A stretch of DNA of 64,000 nucleotides from Candidatus Bilophila faecipullorum (GCA_944326695.1 CALVEZ010000003.1:1-64000); one strand, 5' to 3'; positions 8,202 through 16,546 are shown, counted from the first letter of the stretch. Made by a program: numbers and translations. Notes: generated from the letters alone by a model not told the origin.

Positions 8202-8972
8202 ATGATCTTTCTTACCGAAGAAGACGTCAGACAGCGTTGCGAGCTGGGGCAGGGAGGCGAATTCTGCCTTCAGGCCGGCGAGCGCCTGACTCCGGCGGCT
8301 ACCGAGCTGTTGCGCAGCCGCAACTGCCGGGTGATCCTGCCCGGTCAGTGCACTGTGGAAGCGCCCGCCGCGGACAAAGCGCCTGAAAAACCCGAGCCCG
8401 CTCCGGCGGTTGAAGCCGCTCCCGCCGCGCCCGCGGCCCCGGCGGACTCCTCCTTCCCGGACGGGACCTATCTTGACGCCGACACCGTGGTCTCCAAATC
8501 CCACCCGCGCATCTTCCTGCGCGGCAAGCTGGATACGCTCATTTCCAGCACGGTGCTGGTACAGACCGGCTTCGACGGCAACAACAAGCTGCCCGCCGTC
8601 CTCAAAAACGGACTGGCCGACGTCAACGTGTGGCTGTGGCAGATTCTGCAGGCCGAAGTCTCCGGTGAAGCGCTCCCCGAGCAGGCCCTCTGCGGCATGA
8701 ATGCCGAAGCGCTCCGCCTCGTCTCCCACGACCCCATGACCTATCTGGGTCAGGGGCACCTCGTCCCCGACGTGGCGCTCGGCCCGAACGTCGCGCTCCT
8801 GAACTGGCTGCGCGCGCAGGTCCGCGAGGTCGAAGTGGCCTACGTGCAGGTCGGTATGGATCGGGAAGACCTTCTGACTTCCCTCAACCGCCTGAGCAGC
8901 GCCATCTATGTCCTCATGCTTCTGACCGTCGTAGCCGAATCCGGCCGCGATATCACCAAGGTTGGTCTGTAA
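8202..8972 (+). CDS. EutT-like protein (cobalamin adenosyltransferase fold) without the metal motif
   Basis: This 256-residue protein aligns with EutT along its length. It has an N-terminal FLTEEDVRQRCELGQGGE module, a linker, then the helical domain with SKSHPRIFLRGKLDTLISS, LVSHDPMTYLGQGHLVPD and LNRLSSAIYVLML. EutT normally binds metal through a His and a Cys-Cys-x2-Cys motif between the two domains. Here that stretch is an Ala/Pro-rich linker with no cysteine or histidine. The neighbouring lyase is a glycyl-radical enzyme that needs no B12. Either it keeps a nucleotide-binding or scaffold function, or it adenosylates cobalamin by another route. It starts at ATG 8202 behind GAAGGAAA. Confidence 0.75.
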   Translation: MIFLTEEDVRQRCELGQGGEFCLQAGERLTPAATELLRSRNCRVILPGQCTVEAPAADKAPEKPEPAPAVEAAPAAPAAPADSSFPDGTYLDADTVVSKSHPRIFLRGKLDTLISSTVLVQTGFDGNNKLPAVLKNGLADVNVWLWQILQAEVSGEALPEQALCGMNAEALRLVSHDPMTYLGQGHLVPDVALGPNVALLNWLRAQVREVEVAYVQVGMDREDLLTSLNRLSSAIYVLMLLTVVAESGRDITKVGL

Positions 8973-8973
8973 A

Positions 8974-9966
8974 ATGAGCGTGTTCGAACGTTGTCTGGAA
9001 AAGTGCCGCGCCAAGAAAGGCGTGGTGGTCTACTCCGACGGTGAAGACAAGCGCGTGGTTTCGGCCGCCGCCAAACTGATCCGTGAGGGCCTTGTCGAAC
9101 CGGTCCTGATCGGCGATCCTGAAAAGGTCCGCGCCGCCCTCCAGGAAAGCGGCGAGACCGGCGTTTCCCTTCAGGTCATCAATCCCTTCAATCCGAGCCT
9201 GCTTGAGCACAACGCCTCCGAGTACATGGCCATCCAGAAGGCCAAGGGCAAGGACATCACGGAAGAGGACGCGCTGAAGGCCGTCAAGAATCCGCTCGCA
9301 GCCGGGGCCCTCATGGTCCGCCGGGGCGAAGCTGAAATCGGCGTGGCCGGAAACCTTTCCTCCACTGCCGACGTCATCCGCGCCGGGCTGCGCATGATCG
9401 GCACCGCCGCCGGGACCAAGACCGTATCGAGCTTCTTCTTCATGCTGAAGGACGAGAAGGTCTGCATGTTCACCGACTGCGCGGTCATCCCCGATCCCAC
9501 CTCCGCCCAGCTCGCGGACATCGCCGTCAGCACCGCCGGGGTCTACAAGCGCGTCATGGGCGACGAGCCCCGCGTGGCCCTGCTCTCCTTCTCCACGAAG
9601 GGCAGCGCCAAGCACGAACGCGTCGACAAGGTCATCGCCGCCCTTGAGGAAATCAAGACGCGCGAACCCAACCTGATGGTCGACGGCGAGCTCCAGCTCG
9701 ACGCCGCCGTGGTGCCCGAAGTCGCCCGACTGAAGGCCCCGGGCAGCCAGGTGGCCGGAAACGCGAATGTTTTCGTGTTTCCCTCTCTCGAAGCCGGCAA
9801 CATCGGCTACAAAATCGCGCAACGCTTTGGCGGCTGGACGGCCCTCGGGCCCCTGCTCCAGGGCTTTGCCCACGGTTGGCATGACCTTTCGCGGGGATGC
9901 AGCAGCGACGACATCTACAAGATCAGCGTCGTCGGGCTCGGCATGAACCGCGGAGGACAGCAATAA
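8974..9966 (+). CDS. eutD: Phosphate acetyltransferase, EutD type
   Basis: This 330-residue protein of the Pta/EutD family converts acetyl-CoA and phosphate to acetyl phosphate and CoA, recycling CoA for the aldehyde dehydrogenase. It has the PTA fold with VVVYSDGEDKRVVSAA at the N-terminus, NPLAAGALMVRRGEAEIGVAGN in the middle and a C-terminal SLEAGNIGYKIAQRFGG signature. It is not of the PduL type found in many compartments. The start is ATG at 8974, one base past the preceding stop. An in-frame TTG lies 12 bases upstream but is less likely. A large hairpin follows the stop. Confidence 0.9.
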   Translation: MSVFERCLEKCRAKKGVVVYSDGEDKRVVSAAAKLIREGLVEPVLIGDPEKVRAALQESGETGVSLQVINPFNPSLLEHNASEYMAIQKAKGKDITEEDALKAVKNPLAAGALMVRRGEAEIGVAGNLSSTADVIRAGLRMIGTAAGTKTVSSFFFMLKDEKVCMFTDCAVIPDPTSAQLADIAVSTAGVYKRVMGDEPRVALLSFSTKGSAKHERVDKVIAALEEIKTREPNLMVDGELQLDAAVVPEVARLKAPGSQVAGNANVFVFPSLEAGNIGYKIAQRFGGWTALGPLLQGFAHGWHDLSRGCSSDDIYKISVVGLGMNRGGQQ

Positions 9967-10016
9967 CGGAACGGCACACAACGGTAACGCGTTACCCGAT
10001 ACGTTGTTCCGTTCCG
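9967..10016 (+). other. Large intra-operon hairpin before the BMC-H gene
   Basis: CGGAACGG (9967-9974) pairs with CCGTTCCG (10009-10016), and the apex is the perfect palindrome GGTAACGCGTTACC (9983-9996). Middle segments ACAACG and CGTTGT also pair. It sits between eutD and the small BMC-H gene, 37 bases before its start codon. It has no T-run, so mRNA processing or stabilisation is more likely than termination. Confidence 0.6.
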
Positions 10017-10053
10017 GGTAACCAAGCTAACAACAATCCTAAAGGAGTTCAAA

Positions 10054-10332
10054 ATGGACGCTCTTGGCATGATCGAAACCCGTGGTCTGGTTGGTCTCAT
10101 CGAAGCTGCTGATGCTATGGTCAAGGCTGCCCGCGTGCAGCTCGTCTCCTACGAACAGATCGGCGGCGGCTATGTGACCGCGCTGGTCCGCGGCGATGTG
10201 GCCGCCTGCAAAGCCGCTACCGACGCCGGCGCCGCCGCTGTGCAGCGCGTAGGCGGCGACCTCGTGGCCGTCCATGTCATTCCTCGTCCTCATCAGGACC
10301 TGGAAGCCGTGTTCCCGCTCAGCCGCAAGTAA
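10054..10332 (+). CDS. BMC-H hexameric shell protein, PduA/PduJ type
   Basis: This 92-residue protein is one BMC domain: [26 protein letters not shown] at the start and [15 protein letters not shown] in the second half. It is the canonical small hexamer that makes up most facets, and its pore loop would pass isethionate and products. It has a very strong ribosome binding site (AAAGGAG, seven bases before ATG), and a hairpin precedes it. Both suggest it is made in excess of its operon neighbours. Several short GC-rich hairpins follow before the pentamer gene. Confidence 0.95.
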   Translation: MDALGMIETRGLVGLIEAADAMVKAARVQLVSYEQIGGGYVTALVRGDVAACKAATDAGAAAVQRVGGDLVAVHVIPRPHQDLEAVFPLSRK

Positions 10333-10464
10333 GCCCGACCGCCCGGCCTTGAGCCGGGCCCGGTACTGCTCGTCAGCCTCGCCGGGGCCTATGCGCCCCG
10401 GCACGGCTTTGGCTCCTTACGGAATTGCTCCTGAGGGGCTTCCCCTTCAGGAACGGAGAAAGGC

Positions 10465-10758
10465 ATGGAACTCGCAAAAGTCGTTGGTCAGGTCGTTTCC
10501 ACGGTACGATGCCCCGAATTGCCGTACAACTCGCTCCTCCTCGTTGAACTGCTCAACGGGAAGGGGGAACCCGCCGGTCGTTGCCAGGTGGCCGCGGACC
10601 CCATCGGGGCGGGAGAGGGTGAATGGGTCATCGTTTCCCGAGGCAGTTCCGCGCGGTTCGCCATCGACAAGGACGCGCCTCTGGACTTGGTCATTGTCGG
10701 CATCGTCGACCATGTGAATGCCGGTAAGGAAGCCCTGTATCGCAAGAATCAGGGGTAA
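10465..10758 (+). CDS. BMC-P vertex protein, EutN/CcmL type
   Basis: This 97-residue protein of the EutN/PduN/CcmL family forms pentamers that cap the vertices of the shell. It opens with MELAKVVGQVVSTVRCPEL, the usual first strands, and ends with LVIVGIVDHVN, the last strand and turn of the fold. It is the only pentamer gene in the locus, so it should be essential for closed shells. It starts at ATG 10465 behind GGAGAAAGG. The aldehyde dehydrogenase gene follows after about 190 bases containing a possible 24-codon reading frame. Confidence 0.95.
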   Translation: MELAKVVGQVVSTVRCPELPYNSLLLVELLNGKGEPAGRCQVAADPIGAGEGEWVIVSRGSSARFAIDKDAPLDLVIVGIVDHVNAGKEALYRKNQG

Positions 10759-10874
10759 AAGCCCCTTTCGCGGAGTCTTCCTCCGCCGGACGGTTCGCCG
10801 TCCTCCCCGTGGCCGGGACGCGGTCCCCCCACATGTTTCCCCCATCTGCCGCGCTTGGACCGGAAGGCAGCAAC

Positions 10875-10949
10875 ATGAAGAAACAGGCCCCCCGCCCGGC
10901 AGTCCGCGAGGATTGCGGGGTCCTGACGGGCTTCCAGCATAGGAGATAG
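10875..10949 (+). CDS. Possible 24-residue small reading frame coupled to the aldehyde dehydrogenase gene
   Basis: An ATG at 10875, nine bases after GGAAGG, opens 24 codons ending in TAG at 10947-10949, two bases before the dehydrogenase ATG. The peptide begins MKKQAPRPAV and is basic with no recognised domain. The Shine-Dalgarno sequence of the next gene lies inside its last codons. It may simply keep ribosomes on the leader and couple translation. It may also be chance. Confidence 0.3.
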   Translation: MKKQAPRPAVREDCGVLTGFQHRR

Positions 10950-10951
10950 AT

Positions 10952-12406
10952 ATGGACGTGCGCCAGCAAGACGTGGAACGCATTGTCGTTGAAGTTCTCA
11001 AAAAGATGATGTCGGATCAGCCTTCCGCGGCTGCGACGACGATGGTTTCCGCCTGCGGCTGCGACAGCGGCGACTTCGGCCTCTTCGATCAGCTCGAAGA
11101 CGCCGTGAAGGCCGCCGAAGCTGCCCAGAAGAAGATCGCCACCGTCGCCGTGCGCGACAAGATCATCGCCGTCATCCGCAAGGCCGGTCTTGAAAACGCC
11201 AAGGCCTTCTCCGAAATGGCCCACAACGAAACGGGCATGGGCCGCGTAAGCGACAAGATCGCCAAGAACATCCTTGTTTGCGAACGGACCCCCGGCACCG
11301 AATGCCTCTCCCCCATGGCCATTTCCGGCGACATGGGCCTGACCCTCATTGAAAACGCTCCTTGGGGCGTGATCGCTTCCGTGACGCCGTCCACCAACCC
11401 GACCGCCACGGTCATCAACAACGCCATCAGCATGATCGCCGGCGGCAACGCCGTGGTCTTCGCTCCCCACCCCAATGCGAAGCGTTCTTCCCAGACGGCC
11501 ATTCAGGTCCTGAACAAGGCCATCATCGAAGCGACCGGCATCGCGAACCTGCTCGTCGCCGTGAAGGAACCCACCATCGAAGTGGCGCAGCAGCTCTTCT
11601 CGCATCCGCGCATCAAGCTGCTCGTGGTCACGGGCGGCGAAGGCGTGGTCGCGCAGGCCCGTAAGGTCGCCACCATGCGCCTCATCGCCGCCGGCGCCGG
11701 CAACCCGCCGGTCGTCGTCGACGAAACCGCCAATATCGCCCGCGCCGCCCGCAGCATCTACGACGGCGCCTCCTTCGACAACAACATCATCTGCGCCGAC
11801 GAAAAGGAAATCATCGCGGTCGACTCCATCGCCGATCAGCTCAAGGCCGAAATGAAGGCCATCGGCGCGGTGGAAATCAGCCTCGAACAGGCCGACGCCG
11901 TGGCCCGCGTGGTCCTGCGCGACTACCCGCAGGTCGCCGGCGGCAAGAAGCCTTCTCCGAATCCCAAGTGGGTGGGCCGTGACGCCGCCGTCATCGCCCG
12001 CGCCGCTGGCATCGACGTGCCGGATAGCTGCCGCCTGCTCATCATCGACGTGAAGCGCGACATCGACCACGTCTTCGCCCGCACCGAACAGCTCATGCCC
12101 GTCGTGCCGCTGCTGCGCGCCAAGGACGTGGATGAAGCCATCGAATGGGCCCTGATCCTCGAACGCGGCCTGTCCCACACCGCGGGCATCCATTCCCGCA
12201 ACATTGACAACATGGACAAGATGGCCCGCGCCATGAACACCAGCCTCTTCGTCAAGAACGGCCCGCATCTCGCCGCCCTCGGCGCTGGCGGCGAAGGCTG
12301 GACCACCATGACCATCTCCACCCCCACCGGTGAAGGCGTCACCTGCGCCCGCTCGTTCGTGCGCCTGCGCCGCTGCTGCGTGGTCGACAACTTCCGCATC
12401 GTCTGA
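10952..12406 (+). CDS. CoA-acylating aldehyde dehydrogenase, EutE/PduP type
   Basis: This 484-residue enzyme oxidises acetaldehyde with NAD and CoA to acetyl-CoA. The catalytic cysteine is Cys281 in FDNNIICADEKE, and VTPSTNPTATVINN and LLVVTGGEGVV form the nucleotide site. Residues 1-20 (DVRQQDVERIVVEVLKKMM) form an amphipathic helix followed by a loose linker, the form of encapsulation peptide seen on PduP, so it should be lumenal. It would detoxify the acetaldehyde released by the lyase. It is the last gene of the shell operon, followed by a hairpin at 12423-12446. It starts at ATG 10952 behind AGGAGAT. Confidence 0.93.
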   Translation: MDVRQQDVERIVVEVLKKMMSDQPSAAATTMVSACGCDSGDFGLFDQLEDAVKAAEAAQKKIATVAVRDKIIAVIRKAGLENAKAFSEMAHNETGMGRVSDKIAKNILVCERTPGTECLSPMAISGDMGLTLIENAPWGVIASVTPSTNPTATVINNAISMIAGGNAVVFAPHPNAKRSSQTAIQVLNKAIIEATGIANLLVAVKEPTIEVAQQLFSHPRIKLLVVTGGEGVVAQARKVATMRLIAAGAGNPPVVVDETANIARAARSIYDGASFDNNIICADEKEIIAVDSIADQLKAEMKAIGAVEISLEQADAVARVVLRDYPQVAGGKKPSPNPKWVGRDAAVIARAAGIDVPDSCRLLIIDVKRDIDHVFARTEQLMPVVPLLRAKDVDEAIEWALILERGLSHTAGIHSRNIDNMDKMARAMNTSLFVKNGPHLAALGAGGEGWTTMTISTPTGEGVTCARSFVRLRRCCVVDNFRIV

Positions 12407-12422
12407 TTGCGTTGCGCTTGAA

Positions 12423-12446
12423 AAGGGGGAGGCCAGCCTCCCCCTT
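12423..12446 (+). terminator. Hairpin terminator of the shell operon
   Basis: AAGGGGGAGGC pairs perfectly with GCCTCCCCCTT across a two-base loop, 16 bases after the dehydrogenase stop. The T-tract is poor, so it may only attenuate read-through into islA, which has its own promoter. Confidence 0.55.
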
Positions 12447-12547
12447 CCACTTCCGGCTCGGGTGTTTTCGCCCCGCCGTCCGCTTCCTGGCTCCCGCCTT
12501 CTCTCAGCTATTAAAACCTTTTTTCACAAAAGCGTTGCAGCCTCTCA

Positions 12548-12563
12548 GTCTCATTTTTGCATC
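12548..12563 (-). promoter_or_regulatory. Candidate activator-binding site UAS-3 (islA)
   Basis: Read on the minus strand the site is GATGCAAAAATGAGAC, matching the other four at 14 or more of 16 consensus positions. It lies about 300 bases upstream of the islA sigma54 promoter and is the most distant of three there. Confidence 0.45.
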
Positions 12564-12704
12564 ATTTTTGGCCTTTTTCTTTGCTTCTCCTTTCTCATGC
12601 CTCTTTTTTTAGCCGTAAAATCAAAGAGATAAAAAAGCCTTTTCAGGAAACGTTCCTTTTTGGCATGGCGTGAGGTCCTTCATTCGACCTCGAAAAAGAG
12701 GTTT

Positions 12705-12720
12705 GTCGCAAAAATGCATC
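12705..12720 (-). promoter_or_regulatory. Candidate activator-binding site UAS-4 (islA)
   Basis: On the minus strand this is GATGCATTTTTGCGAC, equal to UAS-5 except for the A/T centre. It sits 54 bases (about five helical turns) from UAS-5 in the opposite orientation, a layout suited to cooperative binding. Confidence 0.6.
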
Positions 12721-12758
12721 ATACCGATTCGCCTTTTCAGGATTTATTCCTGATAGAC

Positions 12759-12774
12759 GATGCAAAAATGCGAC
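12759..12774 (+). promoter_or_regulatory. Candidate activator-binding site UAS-5 (islA)
   Basis: GATGCAAAAATGCGAC has the core GCAAAAATGC, a dyad with an A-rich centre. It lies 85 bases upstream of the -24 element, the usual position for the proximal enhancer site of a sigma54 promoter. Confidence 0.6.
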
Positions 12775-12858
12775 TCACATCCTCCGCCCCAAAGAGGCAA
12801 GAAACACCGTTTTTCACAATAGTCTGAAATCACAAGAAAACATTTTTCAGATAACCTC

Positions 12859-12874
12859 TGGCACGGCACTTGCT
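12859..12874 (+). promoter_or_regulatory. Sigma54 (-24/-12) promoter of islA
   Basis: TGGCACGGCACTTGCT matches the sigma54 consensus TGGCAC-N5-TTGCW at every position, with GG-N10-GC spacing. It lies 109 bases before the islA start codon. With three upstream sites and an activator gene downstream, regulated strong expression is expected. Confidence 0.9.
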
Positions 12875-12982
12875 TTACTCTCTAGCAAGATAAGTGAAGA
12901 AGCGAACGAGAACTTCCGCGTGTTTGTCCACAGGAAAGCTCCAAGCCTCCATACAACCTTAATACCTATACGGAGAAACATC

Positions 12983-15475
12983 ATGGCTCAGCTTACCGAA
13001 GTCAAATCTCCTCATGAACAGCGTCTTGAAGACAAGATCGCCGGCAAAGAAGACATCTATCGCGAATCTCACAAGCGCGTGTTCAAGCTGCTCGAACGTT
13101 TCGACGGCCAGAAACCCGCCATCGACGTCGAACGCGCCCTCTACTTCACCCAGTCCATGGCCGAAACCGTTGGCCAGCCGCTGGTTCTACGCTGGGCCAA
13201 GGCTCTCATGAACGTCGCCAAGAACATCACCGTCATGGTGCAGGACGACCAGCTCCTGCTCGGCCGCTGCGGTGGTCATGACGGCCGTTACGGCATCCTC
13301 TATCCCGAACTCGACGGCGACTTCCTTGACATCGCCGTGCGCGACCTGCCCACCCGTCCTCAGTCTCCGGCCGCCATCAGCCCCGAAGACGCCAAGATCG
13401 TGGTCGAACAGATCGCTCCCTTCTGGAAGGGCCGCACCTACCATGAAGCTCTGAACAAGGCTCTTCCGCCCGAAGTCCACAAGCTGACCTACGACGATCC
13501 CGACGGCCTCATCTCCCGCTTCATCGTCAACGAAACCTCTTCGTTCCGTTCCTCCATCCAGTGGGTGCACGACTACGAAGTCGTCCTGAAACGCGGCTTT
13601 AACGGCCTGAAGCAGGAAATGGAAGAAAAGCTGGCCGCTCTTGATCCCGCCTCCCCGGTGGATCAGGTGGACAAGCGTCCCTTCATCGAAGCCACCATCA
13701 TGGTGTGCGACGCCATCGTGCTGTGGGCGAAGCGCCACGCCGAAGCCGCCCGCAAGGCCGCCGAAGCCTGCGCCGATCCGGTCCGCAAGGCCGAACTCAT
13801 CCGCATGGCCGAAAACGCCGAGCACGTGCCCGCCAACCCGGCCCGCGACTTCTACGAAGCCGTGCAGTCCCAGTACTTCACCCAGATGTTCTCGCGTCTG
13901 GAACAGAAGACCGGTACCACCATTTCCAACGGCCGCATGGACCAGTACTTCTATCCCTTCTACAAGAAGGACATGGAAGCCGGCACCCTGACCGATGAAA
14001 AGACCCTCGAATACCTCGAATGCATGTGGGTCGGCATGGCCGAGTTCATCGACATGTACATCTCCCCCGCCGGCGGCGCCTTCAACGAAGGTTACGCTCA
14101 CTGGGAAGCCGTCACCATTGGCGGCCAGACCCCGGACGGCCGCGATGCGACCAACGATCTGACCTACCTCTTCCTGAAATCCAAGCGCGAATTCCCGCTG
14201 CACTACCCCGACCTCGCCGCTCGTATCCACAGCCGTTCGCCCGAACGTTACCTGTGGGACGTGGCCGAAACCATCAAGTTCGGCTCCGGCTTCCCCAAGC
14301 TGTGCAACGACGAAGAATGCATCCCGCTGTACGTCTCCAAGGGCGCGACCTTTGAAGAAGCCCTTGACTACGCCGTGTCCGGCTGCATCGAAATCCGTAT
14401 GCCCAACCGCGACACCTACACCTCCGGTGGCGCCTACACCAACTTCGCCACTGCCGTTGAAATGGCTCTCTATGACGGCAAGATGAAGAAGTACGGCGAC
14501 GTGCAGCTCGGCATCAAGACCGGCGACGCCCGCAAGTTCAAGACCTGGGAAGAATTCTGGAACGCCTACCTGCAGCAGCACATGCTCCTGCTCCGCACGA
14601 CGTTCGTCCAGCAGTACATCGTCATCCAGACCCGCGCCAAGCACTTCGCTCAGCCCATGGGCTCCGTGCTGCACGCTCTGTGCCGCAAGCACTGCATCGA
14701 CCTGCATCAGCCCCAGATTCCCGAAGGCCTGAACTTCGGCTACTTTGAATTCATGGGCCTCGGCACCGTCATCGACTCCCTGGCCGCCATCAAGAAGCTC
14801 GTGTTTGAAGACAAGAAGCTCACCATGGATCAGCTCGTCGACGCTCTCGAAGCCAACTTCGAAGGCTACGAAGACATCCAGCAGCTCCTCCGCACGGCTC
14901 CCTGCTACGGCAACGACGACGAATACGCCGACGAAATCGGTCGCGAACTCGACCGCATCGCCGTGGGCTTCGCCGCCAAGTACGGCAAGGAAATGGGCAT
15001 CAACAACGACTGCCGTTACGTGCCCTTCACCTCTCACGTGCCTTTCGGCAAGGTTGTTTCCGCGACCCCGAACGGCCGCGTAGCCTGGTTCCCGCTGTCC
15101 GACGGTTCTTCTCCGTCTCACGGCGCCGACCACAACGGCCCCACCGCCATCCTGCTCTCCAACCACAACACGAAGAACTACGGTATGCGCGCCCGCGCCG
15201 CCCGTCTGATCAACGTGAAGTTCACCCCCAAGTGCGTTGAAGGCGATGCCGGTACCGAAAAGCTGGTGCAGTTCATCCGTACCTGGTGCGACCTGAAGCT
15301 GTGGCACATCCAGTTCAACGTCATCAACGCCGATACCCTGAAGAAGGCCCAGAAGGACCCGCAGAAGTATCGTAACCTCATCGTCCGCATCGCCGGGTAC
15401 AGCGCCTACTTCGTCGACCTGACCCCCGATCTGCAGAACGACCTCATCGCCCGTACCGGCCACGACCAGATGTAA
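12983..15475 (+). CDS. islA: Isethionate sulfite-lyase (glycyl radical enzyme)
   Basis: This 830-residue glycyl radical enzyme cleaves isethionate (2-hydroxyethanesulfonate) to acetaldehyde and sulfite. The PFL-like domain carries Cys468 and Glu470 in [10 protein letters not shown], and the glycyl loop RIAGYSAYF holds Gly805. Arg189, Gln193 (RSSIQ) and Arg678 fall at the sulfonate-binding positions described for IslA/IseG. Choline lyase would show GCVEP and diol dehydratases differ at these sites. The start is ATG at 12983 (GGAGAAACATC). An upstream GTG at 12920 would add 21 unrelated residues. It has its own sigma54 promoter and a terminator before its activator. Sulfite released here would feed dissimilatory sulfite reduction. 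Confidence 0.94.
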   Translation: MAQLTEVKSPHEQRLEDKIAGKEDIYRESHKRVFKLLERFDGQKPAIDVERALYFTQSMAETVGQPLVLRWAKALMNVAKNITVMVQDDQLLLGRCGGHDGRYGILYPELDGDFLDIAVRDLPTRPQSPAAISPEDAKIVVEQIAPFWKGRTYHEALNKALPPEVHKLTYDDPDGLISRFIVNETSSFRSSIQWVHDYEVVLKRGFNGLKQEMEEKLAALDPASPVDQVDKRPFIEATIMVCDAIVLWAKRHAEAARKAAEACADPVRKAELIRMAENAEHVPANPARDFYEAVQSQYFTQMFSRLEQKTGTTISNGRMDQYFYPFYKKDMEAGTLTDEKTLEYLECMWVGMAEFIDMYISPAGGAFNEGYAHWEAVTIGGQTPDGRDATNDLTYLFLKSKREFPLHYPDLAARIHSRSPERYLWDVAETIKFGSGFPKLCNDEECIPLYVSKGATFEEALDYAVSGCIEIRMPNRDTYTSGGAYTNFATAVEMALYDGKMKKYGDVQLGIKTGDARKFKTWEEFWNAYLQQHMLLLRTTFVQQYIVIQTRAKHFAQPMGSVLHALCRKHCIDLHQPQIPEGLNFGYFEFMGLGTVIDSLAAIKKLVFEDKKLTMDQLVDALEANFEGYEDIQQLLRTAPCYGNDDEYADEIGRELDRIAVGFAAKYGKEMGINNDCRYVPFTSHVPFGKVVSATPNGRVAWFPLSDGSSPSHGADHNGPTAILLSNHNTKNYGMRARAARLINVKFTPKCVEGDAGTEKLVQFIRTWCDLKLWHIQFNVINADTLKKAQKDPQKYRNLIVRIAGYSAYFVDLTPDLQNDLIARTGHDQM

Positions 15476-15514
15476 GTTCTGGCCGCTTGCGGCAATCGGG
15501 ATGAATGATTAAAT

Positions 15515-15548
15515 AAATGGCGGGCCGGATTTTCTGGCCCGCCATTTT
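15515..15548 (+). terminator. Attenuating terminator between islA and islB
   Basis: AAATGGCGGGCC and GGCCCGCCATTT make a perfect 12-bp stem with a nine-base loop, followed by TT. It lies 39 bases after the islA stop. It should reduce transcription into islB, which is needed in much smaller amount than the lyase. Confidence 0.75.
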
Positions 15549-15582
15549 CCACACTCAACGCTCATCAAAAACGAGGTAGTCC

Positions 15583-16521
15583 ATGGGTTCCTTTGAAGAT
15601 AGAAAGGCGACCGGAACCGTCTTCAACATTCAGAAATATTCCGTGCATGACGGTCCCGGCATCCGTACCATCGTCTTCCTGAAGGGCTGCCCCCTTTCGT
15701 GCAAATGGTGCAGCAACCCCGAATCACAGGCTTCCCACCCGCAGGTCGCCTACAACAAGGGCCGCTGCATCGGTTGCCACCGCTGCATGAAAGCCTGTCA
15801 GCAGGATGCCATCAGCATCAATGAAGACGGTACCCTCAAGCTGGACCGCAGCAAGTGCGACGTCTGCAAGACGCTCGACTGCGCGCACGCCTGTCCCGCC
15901 CAGGGCATGATCATCTACGGCGAGGACAAGACCGTCGATCAAATCCTCAAGGAAGTGGAAAAGGACGCCATGTTCTACGCCCGTTCCGGCGGGGGCATGA
16001 CCCTGTCCGGCGGCGAACCGCTCATGCACGCCAGCATCGCCCTCCCGCTCCTGCGCGAGGCGCGCCATCGCCGCATCAAGACGGCCATCGAAACCTGCGG
16101 CTGCATTCCGTGGGAAACCCTCAAGGAAGCGGCCCCCTTCCTCAACTATGTCCTCTTTGACGTCAAGCAGATGGACAGCGCCAAGCACCGCGAAGGCACA
16201 GGCGTGGGCAATGAGCTGATCCTCAGCAACCTCAAGAAGCTGATCACCGAATTTCCCAATCTGCACGTGCAGGTCCGTACCCCCATCATCCCCGGCTTCA
16301 ACGACAACGACGAATTCGCCGTGGCCCTCGGGGAATTCCTGAAGGGCCATGAGAACGTCGGTTATGAAGCCCTGCCCTACCATCGTCTCGGCACCCAGAA
16401 GTACGACTTCCTGAGCCGCGACTACGAGATGGGCGACGTCAGCCTTCCCGACGGCGTAGCCCAGCGCATCCAGCGCATCGTGGACGAAACCCGGGGCGCT
16501 CCGGCTCCGGCCGCGAAGTAG
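15583..16521 (+). CDS. islB: Isethionate sulfite-lyase activating enzyme (radical SAM)
   Basis: This 312-residue radical SAM protein installs the glycyl radical on IslA. The SAM cluster cysteines are Cys36, Cys40 and Cys43 in GCPLSCKWCSNPE. An inserted ferredoxin domain follows with CIGCHRCMKAC and CDVCKTLDCAHAC, typical of activases for enzymes other than pyruvate formate-lyase. The SGGEP motif (MTLSGGEPLMH) binds SAM. It lies 107 bases after islA with the terminator between. It starts at ATG 15583 behind ACGAGG. A terminator at 16547 closes the unit. Confidence 0.93.
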   Translation: MGSFEDRKATGTVFNIQKYSVHDGPGIRTIVFLKGCPLSCKWCSNPESQASHPQVAYNKGRCIGCHRCMKACQQDAISINEDGTLKLDRSKCDVCKTLDCAHACPAQGMIIYGEDKTVDQILKEVEKDAMFYARSGGGMTLSGGEPLMHASIALPLLREARHRRIKTAIETCGCIPWETLKEAAPFLNYVLFDVKQMDSAKHREGTGVGNELILSNLKKLITEFPNLHVQVRTPIIPGFNDNDEFAVALGEFLKGHENVGYEALPYHRLGTQKYDFLSRDYEMGDVSLPDGVAQRIQRIVDETRGAPAPAAK

Positions 16522-16546
16522 GCGCTTCCCCCTCCGCGAACACTGT

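Noticed and set aside
13187-15463. 758-codon open frame antisense to islA
   Set aside because: It mirrors the lyase gene with no ribosome binding site or domain; long antisense frames are common at this GC content.
12983-15475. Choline trimethylamine-lyase, diol dehydratase or pyruvate formate-lyase as the identity of the glycyl radical enzyme
   Set aside because: The active-site loop reads GCIEI rather than GCVEP, and R189, Q193 and R678 fit the sulfonate-binding pattern of isethionate lyase.
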